DNA from: Xanthobacteraceae bacterium
Lineage (GTDB): Bacteria > Pseudomonadota > Alphaproteobacteria > Rhizobiales > Xanthobacteraceae
Length of the DNA: 7,415 bases
Direction: 5' to 3'
Assembly (NCBI GenBank): GCA_030044035.1
Contig: JASHWN010000050.1
Location: 1-7,415 of the forward strand
Below the pieces are notes generated by a model. The model was not told the DNA's origin. It did no database searches and was given only the letters and a program-made list of their open reading frames with translations. The position numbers and the translations under genes were made by a program. Below are positions 1 to 6,385 of this stretch, one piece after another. The stretch's first letter is position 1; every line of letters starts with the position of its first letter.

Positions 1-1062
<1,062 letters not shown>

Positions 1063-1108
1063 GGAAATCTCATGCGCATCTAGATCGCCGCCACGACTCC
1101 TTTAAGTG

Positions 1109-1136
1109 ATCGAAGTCGGCGACAGCCGACTTCGAT
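1109..1136 (+). repeat. Perfect 12-bp inverted repeat (hairpin) after groEL
   Basis: ATCGAAGTCGGC, loop GACA, then the exact reverse complement GCCGACTTCGAT. It lies 46 nt past the groEL stop. No T-tract follows (GGCGGCGG instead), so it is not a standard intrinsic terminator. It could stabilise the groEL mRNA 3' end, pause polymerase ahead of the stronger terminator at 1181, or be a small mobile palindrome. Confidence 0.75.
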
Positions 1137-1160
1137 GGCGGCGGCGGAATGGATTTCTAA
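1137..1160 (+). pseudogene. GroEL C-terminal tail-like relic (GGGGMDF, stop)
   Basis: Read in the frame ending at TAA 1158-1160, this stretch encodes Gly-Gly-Gly-Gly-Met-Asp-Phe-stop, the classic alphaproteobacterial GroEL ending. By hand alignment, 19 of 23 bases of 1138-1160 match the true groEL end at 1040-1062. The frame is closed upstream by TGA at 1107-1109, so it is not translated as GroEL. It may be the stub of a second groEL copy or of an older 3' end displaced by recombination. Chance is possible because the stretch is short and GGC-rich. Confidence 0.5.
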
Positions 1161-1180
1161 GTCCGCACGTCAGGCGACGT

Positions 1181-1207
1181 AGGCCCGGGAGCGATCCCGG
1201 GCCTTTT
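1181..1207 (+). terminator. Intrinsic terminator of groEL
   Basis: A perfect 10-bp stem (AGGCCCGGGA / TCCCGGGCCT) closed by a GCGA tetraloop of the GNRA type, running straight into a short T-run (TTTT at 1204-1207). This is the classic GC stem plus T-tract form, though the T-tract is short. It lies 118 nt past the groEL stop and should end the groES-groEL transcript. Confidence 0.85.
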
Positions 1208-1237
1208 GCCTATATGCCGCCGCTCCGCGAGCGAGGA

Positions 1238-1321
1238 CAAAAACAGAAACGACCACGGGAGCGAGGCGCGCGTTCGTCCGGCGTCGCCTGATCCACCGTG
1301 GCCGTCGAGGCGACGGAGCAT
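1238..1321. repeat. Intergenic dispersed repeat, copy A
   Basis: This stretch resembles 3049-3133 in the same orientation. Shared landmarks are CAAAAA, then AACG.CCACG, GCGCGTTC, TCCGGCGTC, ACCGTGGCCGTC and GGAGCAT, with nearly equal spacing. In the 54-nt core (1268-1321 against 3080-3133) I count 43 identities in 55 aligned columns. It fills the gap between the groEL terminator and the DUF72 gene and contains the unlikely GTG start at 1298. Similar sequence seems widespread between genes in Bradyrhizobium-type genomes; that last point is recollection, not a search. Confidence 0.65.
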
Positions 1322-1381
1322 TACAATATGCCGCTCCGCTACCACTTGGCGGTCGCTTTAACATGCTCGGATGACAGCGAT

Positions 1382-2197
1382 ATGACCGCATCAGGCCACA
1401 TCCGCGTCGGCATCGGCGGCTGGACCTTCGAGCCCTGGCGCGGGGTGTTTTATCCGAAGGGGCTGCCGCACGCGCAAGAGCTGCGCTACGCCAGCGAGCG
1501 GCTGACCTCGATCGAAATCAACGGCACGTTCTACCGAACCCAGACGCCGGCGACGTTCCGCTCCTGGGCGAGCGAGGTGCCGGCGGGCTTCGTGTTCGCG
1601 GTCAAGGGGCCGCGCTACGCCGTGAACCGGCGCGCGCTCAAGGAGGCGGGCGACTCGATCAAGCGGTTTATGGAGTCGGGAGTGACCGAGCTCGGCGAGC
1701 ATCTCGGCCCGCTGCTCTGGCAATTCGCGCCGACGAAGAAATACGATGCCGCCGATTTCGGCGGCTTTCTCGAGCTTTTGCCGGCGACATTCGGCGGCAA
1801 AAAACTCCGCCATGTGATCGAAGTCCGTCACGACAGTTTTTGCATGCCGCAATTCATTGCGCTCGTGCGCGAGTTTGGCGCGGCGATCGTGTTCACCGAT
1901 CACGCGCGCTATCCCAACATCGCCGACCTCACTGCCGATTTCGTCTACGCGCGCCTGCAGCGCGGCAAGGATACGGTGATGGCCGCCTATCCGCCGCGCG
2001 AACTCGACGCCTGGGCGAAGCGGCTGCGCGTATGGGCGCAAGGCAGTGCGCCAGATGACCTGCCGCGCGTTGACGCCGCACACAGGACGAAAGCCGCCCC
2101 GCGCGACGTGTTCGCCTATGTGATCCACGAGGGCAAAATCCGTGCCCCGGCCGGCGCGATCGCCTTGATCGAGCGCCTGAAGAAAGATGGCGAATAG
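1382..2197 (+). CDS. DUF72 (YecE-like) family protein
   Basis: A soluble 271-residue protein of the DUF72 family, which folds as a TIM barrel and has no settled biochemical function. Evidence is the N-terminal glycine/tryptophan strand VGIGGWTFEPWRGVFYPKG, followed by LTSIEINGTFYRTQ, FVFAVKGPRYAVNR, LGPLLWQFAPT and VIEVRHDSF, in the usual family order, with a late FAYVIHEGK strand. The length agrees with E. coli YecE (about 270 residues). I chose ATG 1382 because the barrel begins within ten residues of it. The GTG at 1298 would add 28 residues that lie partly in a repeat and resemble no part of the family. No good Shine-Dalgarno sequence precedes ATG 1382, so the start is only fairly sure. 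It is monocistronic by position: terminators or hairpins lie on both sides. It has no visible link to neighbouring genes. Confidence 0.92.
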   Translation: MTASGHIRVGIGGWTFEPWRGVFYPKGLPHAQELRYASERLTSIEINGTFYRTQTPATFRSWASEVPAGFVFAVKGPRYAVNRRALKEAGDSIKRFMESGVTELGEHLGPLLWQFAPTKKYDAADFGGFLELLPATFGGKKLRHVIEVRHDSFCMPQFIALVREFGAAIVFTDHARYPNIADLTADFVYARLQRGKDTVMAAYPPRELDAWAKRLRVWAQGSAPDDLPRVDAAHRTKAAPRDVFAYVIHEGKIRAPAGAIALIERLKKDGE

Positions 2198-2203
2198 CGA
2201 ATG

Positions 2204-2230
2204 GGCGGGCGAAGCATCGCTTCGCCCGCC
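2204..2230 (+). terminator. Hairpin after DUF72 gene, probable terminator
   Basis: A perfect 12-bp stem, GGCGGGCGAAGC / GCTTCGCCCGCC, with an ATC loop, starting 6 nt after the DUF72 stop codon. Position and strength suit transcription termination or mRNA 3'-end protection. No T-tract follows, so it is not a textbook intrinsic terminator. Confidence 0.65.
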
Positions 2231-2342
2231 GCCGCATCGTCCCGGCGTAGGTCTGCGAGCTCCGATATCGACGCCGCTGTAACTGCTGCACCGCCGCGGG
2301 CGCAAAGGAGGCCCGTCGATCTGATGTATCGAAGGGCGAAAT

Positions 2343-2358
2343 TATGTTGATCAACATA
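2343..2358. promoter_or_regulatory. Perfect 16-bp palindrome, candidate TetR operator
   Basis: TATGTTGATCAACATA is a perfect palindrome in an AT-richer island, 75 nt upstream of the chosen tetR start at 2434. TetR-family dimers bind palindromes of about this size and often repress their own gene. The left half (TATGTT) could also serve as a weak -10 box, so bound repressor might block the promoter. Binding by this particular TetR protein is inference from position and symmetry. Confidence 0.65.
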
Positions 2359-2423
2359 GGAATAGATTTGCCGAACGCGTGTTTACCGCCCGGGACGCAT
2401 CGGTGCCGAATTCAGGCACAGGT

Positions 2424-2430
2424 AAAGAGG
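2424..2430 (+). promoter_or_regulatory. Ribosome binding site deciding the tetR start
   Basis: AAAGAGG ends 3 nt before ATG 2434. The spacing is short, but it is the only purine-rich site near a candidate start. It supports 2434 over the in-frame ATG at 2344, which sits inside the palindrome. Confidence 0.5.
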
Positions 2431-2433
2431 TCA

Positions 2434-3006
2434 ATGCCGGGGCGACGCAGCAAGCACAAGACAATCCGCGAAAAAATTCTTGATAGTGCCGGCAGATTGT
2501 TCAACCGTCACGGCTTCAACGCCGTGTCGATTGACGACGTGATGGCCGACGCAGGCCTGACCCGAGGCAGCTTCTACAGCTATTTCCAATCAAAGACCGA
2601 TCTCTACGCGCAATCGGTTGCGCGCGTGGTGTGCGCCAAGCGGGAGGCCAGCAACGGTCATAATGCCGCTCAGTTCAGTCCCGATCAGATCGTGCGCGAC
2701 TATCTGTCAGTCCACCATTTCGAAGACGTGGATGGTAGCTGTCCGATGATCGGGCTGCCGAGCGACATTTCGCGAACCGACCGCTCGGTCAGGCAGGCCT
2801 TTGAGTCGGCGCTTCGGTTGATGGTTGAAACGTTCGAGCAAGGTGCAGGCGGCCGAGCGAAACCGGACCGCACGCGAGCGCTCGCTATCGCCGCGCTGTG
2901 CGTCGGCGGCATGGTGCTGGCGCGCTCGATCGAGGATCGCGGACTCGCCGACGAGATGCGCGACGCGGCTTTGGCCATCGCGTTGTCGCTTGGAAATTGG
3001 ACCTGA
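2434..3006 (+). CDS. TetR/AcrR-family transcriptional regulator
   Basis: A 190-residue one-component regulator, normally a dimer that represses until a small ligand binds the C-terminal domain. The N-terminal DNA-binding domain is clear: a basic lead (residues 2-9), helix 1 IREKILDSAGRLFNRHGF, then the helix-turn-helix VSIDDVMADAGLTRGSFYSYF at about residues 31-51, followed by SKTDLY. The C-terminal part is mostly helical and variable, as usual, with a CPMIGLPSDISRTD segment and a late hydrophobic helix (ALCVGGMVLARSIE) likely to form the dimer face. The ligand cannot be predicted. Start 2434 gives typical family length; the upstream ATG 2344 would add 30 residues without family resemblance and would place the palindrome inside the gene. 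Codon use at the N-terminal end is somewhat less GC-rich than in neighbouring genes. Targets probably include itself; the downstream HdeD gene is a possible but unproven target. Confidence 0.93.
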   Translation: MPGRRSKHKTIREKILDSAGRLFNRHGFNAVSIDDVMADAGLTRGSFYSYFQSKTDLYAQSVARVVCAKREASNGHNAAQFSPDQIVRDYLSVHHFEDVDGSCPMIGLPSDISRTDRSVRQAFESALRLMVETFEQGAGGRAKPDRTRALAIAALCVGGMVLARSIEDRGLADEMRDAALAIALSLGNWT

Positions 3007-3023
3007 ATACGCGCGCTCCCGCC

Positions 3024-3042
3024 GCGCGGCGGCACGCCGCGC
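3024..3042 (+). terminator. GC hairpin after tetR, weak terminator candidate
   Basis: An 8-bp stem, GCGCGGCG / CGCCGCGC, with a GCA loop, followed by TTCTC, 17 nt after the tetR stop. It lacks a true T-tract and lies in a very GC-rich stretch where such stems arise by chance. Confidence 0.35.
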
Positions 3043-3048
3043 TTCTCG

Positions 3049-3133
3049 CAAAAATGCTAACGGCCACGTCCGTCCTGGTGCGCGTTCATCCGGCGTCACC
3101 CGTCGTAACCGTGGCCGTCCCGCGGCGGAGCAT
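3049..3133. repeat. Intergenic dispersed repeat, copy B
   Basis: The partner of copy A at 1238-1321, same orientation and almost the same length (85 against 84 nt). The best-kept blocks are GCGCGTTC, TCCGGCGTC, ACCGTGGCCGTC and GGAGCAT. It lies between tetR and the HdeD gene. The rest of this gap, 3134-3264, shows no gene, RNA or clear signal that I can support. Confidence 0.65.
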
Positions 3134-3264
3134 CCTCGACGCCGCTGCTGCGAAGGTGGGGGGCGAGGCCCGTTTATGCAAGCCCTGCTTTATGCCAGAC
3201 TGGCGATCCCTTCGGCCGCTTGTCAGTGCGCCATTTTCATTTCCGCCGGGCGCGCACGGCCGAC

Positions 3265-3275
3265 AAGGAAGGGAG
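3265..3275 (+). promoter_or_regulatory. Ribosome binding site of the HdeD-family gene
   Basis: AAGGAAGGGAG lies 7 nt before ATG 3283, a strong purine-rich site at good spacing. It favours this ATG over the in-frame TTG at 3220. Confidence 0.7.
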
Positions 3276-3282
3276 CGCCGCC

Positions 3283-3864
3283 ATGTCTATCAATGAAGTA
3301 CGCAACGAAAGTGACCTGCAACGCGCGGTCGTGAACGCAATTCATGAGCACTGGGTGCTCTTCCTGGTCGAGGGCATCATCCTCGTCATTCTCGGCGCGC
3401 TCGCCATTCTGGTGCCGCCGCTTGCGACCATCACCGTGACGATCCTGATCGGCTGGCTGTTCCTGATTTCCGGCGCCGTCGGCCTGTTCACCACGTTCTG
3501 GATGCGCCACCTCCCGGGATTCTGGTGGTCGCTGCTGTCGGCGCTGATCGCCATCATTGCCGGCTTCCTGCTCCTGGTCTGGCCACTCACCGGCGCGCTG
3601 TCGCTGACCCTGGTTCTCACCGCCTTCTTCATTGTCGAGGGCGTCGCCTCGATCATGTATGCGATCGAGCACCGCAATCAGTTGACCGGCCGCTGGGGCT
3701 GGATGCTGTTAAGCGGCATCATCGACCTGATCCTCGCCGCCATCATCATCGCCGGCCTGCCCGGCACCGTGGCCTGGGCGCTCGGGCTTCTGGTCGGCAT
3801 CGACCTTTTGTTCGGCGGCGCGGCGCTGATCGGCATGGCGCTCGCCGCCCGCAAACCCGCATAG
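3283..3864 (+). CDS. HdeD-family (DUF308) inner-membrane protein
   Basis: A 193-residue integral membrane protein of the HdeD/DUF308 family, named for an E. coli acid-resistance protein; its molecular activity is unknown. Six hydrophobic helices can be seen at about residues 24-44, 48-71, 79-99, 103-127, 138-158 and 162-188. They form a threefold repeat of helical hairpins typical of DUF308, each following the pattern of a glycine-rich helix, a short Pro-containing turn and a second helix (VILGALAILVPP, IAGFLLLVWP, LILAAIIIAGLP). The N-terminal 22 residues are polar and probably cytoplasmic. The length matches the family. The start is supported by a strong ribosome binding site. It may be transcribed alone. 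In other bacteria such genes respond to acid or envelope stress, but nothing in this sequence shows that here. Confidence 0.9.
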   Translation: MSINEVRNESDLQRAVVNAIHEHWVLFLVEGIILVILGALAILVPPLATITVTILIGWLFLISGAVGLFTTFWMRHLPGFWWSLLSALIAIIAGFLLLVWPLTGALSLTLVLTAFFIVEGVASIMYAIEHRNQLTGRWGWMLLSGIIDLILAAIIIAGLPGTVAWALGLLVGIDLLFGGAALIGMALAARKPA

Positions 3865-3868
3865 CCGG

Positions 3869-3880
3869 CCGCTGCAGCGG
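3869..3880. repeat. 12-bp palindrome just after the HdeD gene
   Basis: CCGCTGCAGCGG is a perfect palindrome centred on CTGCAG, 4 nt after the stop. It has no loop of useful size, so it would make a poor hairpin. It may be chance in GC-rich DNA. Confidence 0.3.
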
Positions 3881-3932
3881 GATGTCGCAAGGCCCGCGGC
3901 TGTTGCCTGCAAGGGACTTGCGTTACCGTCCG

Positions 3933-3958
3933 GCGTGCGGCGCCAAAGCGCCGCGCGC
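3933..3958 (+). promoter_or_regulatory. Hairpin in leader of the Bug protein gene
   Basis: An 11-bp stem (GCGTGCGGCGC / GCGCCGCGCGC, one G-U pair) with a CAAA loop, ending 11 nt before the ribosome binding site at 3970. It could stop transcription from the HdeD gene, or shape or protect the Bug mRNA leader. No T-tract follows. Confidence 0.5.
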
Positions 3959-3969
3959 ATGATCGGTTT

Positions 3970-3974
3970 GGAGG
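3970..3974 (+). promoter_or_regulatory. Ribosome binding site of the Bug protein gene
   Basis: GGAGG, 8 nt before ATG 3983, a near-consensus Shine-Dalgarno sequence. It fixes the start at 3983, which also places the signal peptide at the very N-terminus. The in-frame GTG at 3935 lies inside the hairpin. Confidence 0.85.
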
Positions 3975-3982
3975 AAAACAAT

Positions 3983-4957
3983 ATGCAGACAGCGCTCAAG
4001 CTGCTGACGCTTGGCTTTTTGGCGTGCGCGGTCGCCGCTCCAGCGCAAGCGGACGATTATCCGACCAAGCCGATCCGGATCATTTCCGATTCACCGCCCG
4101 GCAGCGCGGTTGATGTCACCTTCCGCATGGTGATGGATCGGGTCGGCACCCTGCTCGGCCAGCAGATCGTGCCGGTCGATCAGCCCGGCGCCAGCGGCGC
4201 GGTCGCCGCCCATGCCGCCGCGCAGGCTATTCCCGACGGCTATACGTTGTTCGCGCCAGCGATCTCGCTGTTCATTGCACTCCCCGGCAAGGCCGAGAAC
4301 TTGCCGCTCGTTCTGCCGCGCGATTTTCTTCCAGTCGGCTCGCTGATCGACCAGCCCATGTTCATCTGCGCGAGTTCGACATCCGGGCTCAAGACGCTGC
4401 CGGATTTGATCGCCCGCGCCAAGGCAAATCCTGGCCAAATATCCTTCGCCGCGACCGGGATCGGGCGCATTACCCACCTGACCGGCCTTCTGCTGCAGAG
4501 CCGCGCCGGGATCAAATTGCAGGTGGTGCCTTATACGGGCGGCCCGGCCGCGGCACTGACCGACGTGATGGGCGGCCGTGTGCCGCTGATCATCGAGGGC
4601 TATTCCGGCCTCGCCGGCGCCATCCAGGCGCACAAGCTCAACGTGCTGGCGGTGGCGGCCCGCAAGCGTCTGCCCGACTTCCCCGATCTGCCGATCGTGT
4701 CGGAGACCCTGCCGAACTTCGTTGCCGGCGGCTGGCAGGGCATCGTCGCGCCGCCCGGCACGCCGGCCGGGGCAATCGAAAAATTCAATGCCGCCCTCAA
4801 CAAGGTGCTGGCCGAGCCGGACCTCGCCAAACAGCTCGCGGAACGCGGCGCCTACGTCAATCCGCTCTCGCCCCAGCAGACCAACGCCTTCGTCAACGCC
4901 CAGCAAACGCAATGGAAGCCGGTGCTGGACGCCTTCGAGGCGAGCCTCAACAAGTAG
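3983..4957 (+). CDS. Bug/TctC-family periplasmic solute-binding protein
   Basis: A 324-residue extracytoplasmic binding protein of the Bug (Bordetella uptake gene) family, related to TctC of tripartite tricarboxylate transporters. These proteins bind small carboxylates or similar metabolites in the periplasm. A type I signal peptide is clear: a Lys at residue 6, a hydrophobic core and a cleavage site after AQA (residues 21-23). The mature protein starts DDYPTKPIRII, then has the ligand-loop motif PPGSAVDV, DQPGASGAVAA, IPDGYTLF, the second-domain motif ISFAATGIGRITHL, VPYTGGPAAALTDVMGGRV and the late WQGIVAPPGTPAGAI, all in the expected order. The usual PPGGxxD is PPGSAVD here, a mild variation. 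The length is normal for the family. No permease genes (TctA/TctB type) stand beside it, so it may serve a distant transporter or act in sensing, as many orphan Bug proteins do. The ligand is not predictable. It converges on the MFS gene. Confidence 0.95.
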   Translation: MQTALKLLTLGFLACAVAAPAQADDYPTKPIRIISDSPPGSAVDVTFRMVMDRVGTLLGQQIVPVDQPGASGAVAAHAAAQAIPDGYTLFAPAISLFIALPGKAENLPLVLPRDFLPVGSLIDQPMFICASSTSGLKTLPDLIARAKANPGQISFAATGIGRITHLTGLLLQSRAGIKLQVVPYTGGPAAALTDVMGGRVPLIIEGYSGLAGAIQAHKLNVLAVAARKRLPDFPDLPIVSETLPNFVAGGWQGIVAPPGTPAGAIEKFNAALNKVLAEPDLAKQLAERGAYVNPLSPQQTNAFVNAQQTQWKPVLDAFEASLNK

Positions 4958-4963
4958 CGAAAT

Positions 4964-6208
4964 CTACTCTGCCGGTTGCAGCGTCCGCGCTTTCTCGACG
5001 CCGTTGGCGATGACCGCGATGGTGATCACCGCGATCAAAAAACCGAGCGCGATCACTGCGGTCGTGCCGAGCACGAGATCGAAACCGCCACGGCCGTAGA
5101 GGAAAGCGATCATCGACACCGCGACGCCCGAGACCATGAAAGTCAAGAAATAACGCACCGCATAGACCCGGCTGCGCCAGACGTCGGCAGTGTAACGGGC
5201 GATGACGAGATCGTTGAGCGTGATCTGGCCGTAGATCGCCGCCATGGTGAAGGCGAGCGCAAACAACAGCGACACGCCGCTCGCATAGGCCGCCCAGACC
5301 ACGCCGGAAAACTGCATGATGGCGGCGAGCGCGAACAGAACGTGCAGCGGAAAGCGCTCGACCAGCCGCCCGACCGTGATCTGCGCCAGCGCCCCGCACA
5401 GGAACACGGCCGTGGTCAGGCCGCCGACCGCGACCAGCGAGACGCCGGTGACGCGCTCGTCGACGATCTTCGGCAGCGCCACCGAGATGGTGTTGAACAC
5501 CAGCCCGGCGCTGAGCGCGACGACGACGAACAAGCCGAAAATGGCTGCCGCGACCGGCGCGGACAGCGTGACATCGGCTGCGGCGCTACGCTTTTCGGCA
5601 TGCCGGCCGTCGCGCGGAACGAACCAGAGATAGGCCGCCCCGGTTGCGATGCAGACGAGGCCCGGCACCAGGAACGCGCCGCGCCACGACAACACCGCCG
5701 TCAGCGCCGCGGTGATGCCGGCGGCGAGCGAGACGCCGAGATTGCCGCAGACGCCGTTGAAGGCGAGCGTGCGGCCGCGCTGGGTCGCGGCGTCGAGAAT
5801 CATCGCGGTGCCGACCGGATGATAGATCGCGGCGAAGATGCCGAGCGCGAACAACGCCACCCCGAGCACGACGAGCGATGGCGCGAACGCGGCAGCGATG
5901 AGCGAGGCGCCGCAGCCGAAATAAAAGCCGAGCATCATGTCGCGCCGGCTAAAGCGGTCGCCGAGCCAGCCCGCCGGCAGCGAGAACAGGCCGAACGCCA
6001 CGAACGAAGCGGTCGAGAGCGCAATCAACGTGCCGTAGGAGCGGCCATAGGCCGCCTGCAGCTCGATGACCACGGTCGGATAGATCAGGATAACGAAATG
6101 ATCGAGCCCATGCGCGAGGTTGAGGAAGCCGATCGCAAGACGCCGCTGCGCCGCGTCACGATCGGCGGCAGCGGCAGATGGGCCGGCGATGGAAACCTCA
6201 GCGCTCAT
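4964..6208 (-). CDS. MFS transporter, Fsr (fosmidomycin resistance)-like
   Basis: A 414-residue major facilitator superfamily permease of the inner membrane, expected to have 12 helices. The N-terminal helix NLAHGLDHFVILIYPTVV carries the HxLDHF-type motif and, with the next helices, resembles Fsr-like exporters. Motif A between helices 2 and 3 is GWLGDRFSRRDMM, and FAAIYHPVGTAMI follows at helix 4. A polar central loop (PRDGRHAEKRSAA) separates the two halves. The last helix ends close to the C-terminus (KARTLQPAE). The substrate is unknown; drug or metabolite efflux is the family-based guess. The start ATG at 6208 is supported by AGGAAGGA 6 nt upstream on the minus strand and gives normal length. 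The frame stays open further upstream, opposite the SDR gene, but that part is a shadow. The gene diverges from the SDR gene and converges on the Bug gene with 6 bp between stops. Confidence 0.93.
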   Translation of the reverse strand: MSAEVSIAGPSAAAADRDAAQRRLAIGFLNLAHGLDHFVILIYPTVVIELQAAYGRSYGTLIALSTASFVAFGLFSLPAGWLGDRFSRRDMMLGFYFGCGASLIAAAFAPSLVVLGVALFALGIFAAIYHPVGTAMILDAATQRGRTLAFNGVCGNLGVSLAAGITAALTAVLSWRGAFLVPGLVCIATGAAYLWFVPRDGRHAEKRSAAADVTLSAPVAAAIFGLFVVVALSAGLVFNTISVALPKIVDERVTGVSLVAVGGLTTAVFLCGALAQITVGRLVERFPLHVLFALAAIMQFSGVVWAAYASGVSLLFALAFTMAAIYGQITLNDLVIARYTADVWRSRVYAVRYFLTFMVSGVAVSMIAFLYGRGGFDLVLGTTAVIALGFLIAVITIAVIANGVEKARTLQPAE

Positions 6209-6214
6209 GGCGAT

Positions 6215-6222
6215 TCCTTCCT
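6215..6222 (-). promoter_or_regulatory. Ribosome binding site deciding the MFS start
   Basis: On the minus strand AGGAAGGA lies 6 nt upstream of ATG 6208. It supports a 414-residue protein rather than the much longer open frame that continues opposite the SDR gene. Confidence 0.75.
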
Positions 6223-6233
6223 GTGCAGTCGCC

Positions 6234-6239
6234 GTTATA
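6234..6239 (-). promoter_or_regulatory. Possible -10 box of the MFS gene
   Basis: TATAAC on the minus strand (5 of 6 to the sigma-70 consensus) in a small AT-rich patch 25 nt upstream of the MFS start. I see no convincing -35 box at the right distance, so this is a weak call. Confidence 0.3.
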
Positions 6240-6280
6240 TCTATCGTGGCGGTCGCCGCCGACCTACCCGATTCCTGCAA

Positions 6281-6306
6281 GGCAGACCGGCAAAACGCCG
6301 GCTGCC
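6281..6306. repeat. Hairpin in the MFS/SDR divergent region
   Basis: GGCAG-A-CCGGC, loop AAAAC, GCCGG-CTGCC: a 10-bp stem broken only by one bulged A. It lies midway between the two divergent starts. It may be a regulator site, a leader structure or chance. Confidence 0.45.
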
Positions 6307-6321
6307 TGCAGCAGGAAGTGG

Positions 6322-6360
6322 TTGTGAGCGCGCTGCTCCGACGGCACAATAAGGCATAAT
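6322..6360 (+). promoter_or_regulatory. Possible promoter of the SDR gene
   Basis: TTGTGA (6322-6327), a 17-nt spacer, then CACAAT (6345-6350), each 4 of 6 to sigma-70 boxes. A better -10 candidate, CATAAT at 6355-6360 (5 of 6), lacks a matching -35 box. The stretch is AT-rich relative to its surroundings and lies just before the SDR start, which is the main support. Confidence 0.35.
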
Positions 6361-6385
6361 CGGTGCAGCAATTGCGGGGGGAGCG

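Noticed and set aside
1106..1391. Small open frames in the gap between groEL and DUF72
   Set aside because: They run across a terminator and a dispersed repeat, lack ribosome binding sites and show no protein-like pattern.
1391..2305. Minus-strand open frame of 304 codons opposite the DUF72 gene
   Set aside because: Composition is typical of antisense frames (Arg/Ala/His-rich); the DUF72 motifs on the plus strand are convincing.
2344..2433. Extended N-terminus for the TetR regulator from ATG 2344
   Set aside because: This start lies within the 16-bp palindrome and adds 30 residues without TetR resemblance; ATG 2434 has a purine-rich site and gives normal length.
4091..4912. Minus-strand open frame of 273 codons opposite the Bug gene
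   Set aside because: Antisense shadow; the plus strand has a signal peptide, a ribosome binding site and family motifs throughout.
2343..4957. TetR, HdeD and Bug genes as one operon
   Set aside because: All are on the plus strand, but gaps of 276 and 118 nt holding a repeat and several hairpins separate them, and their families have no shared role.
4976..6352. Plus-strand open frame of 458 codons opposite the MFS gene
   Set aside because: Very rich in Arg, Asp, Glu and His with no domain pattern; it is the antisense of a clear MFS transporter in GC-rich DNA.
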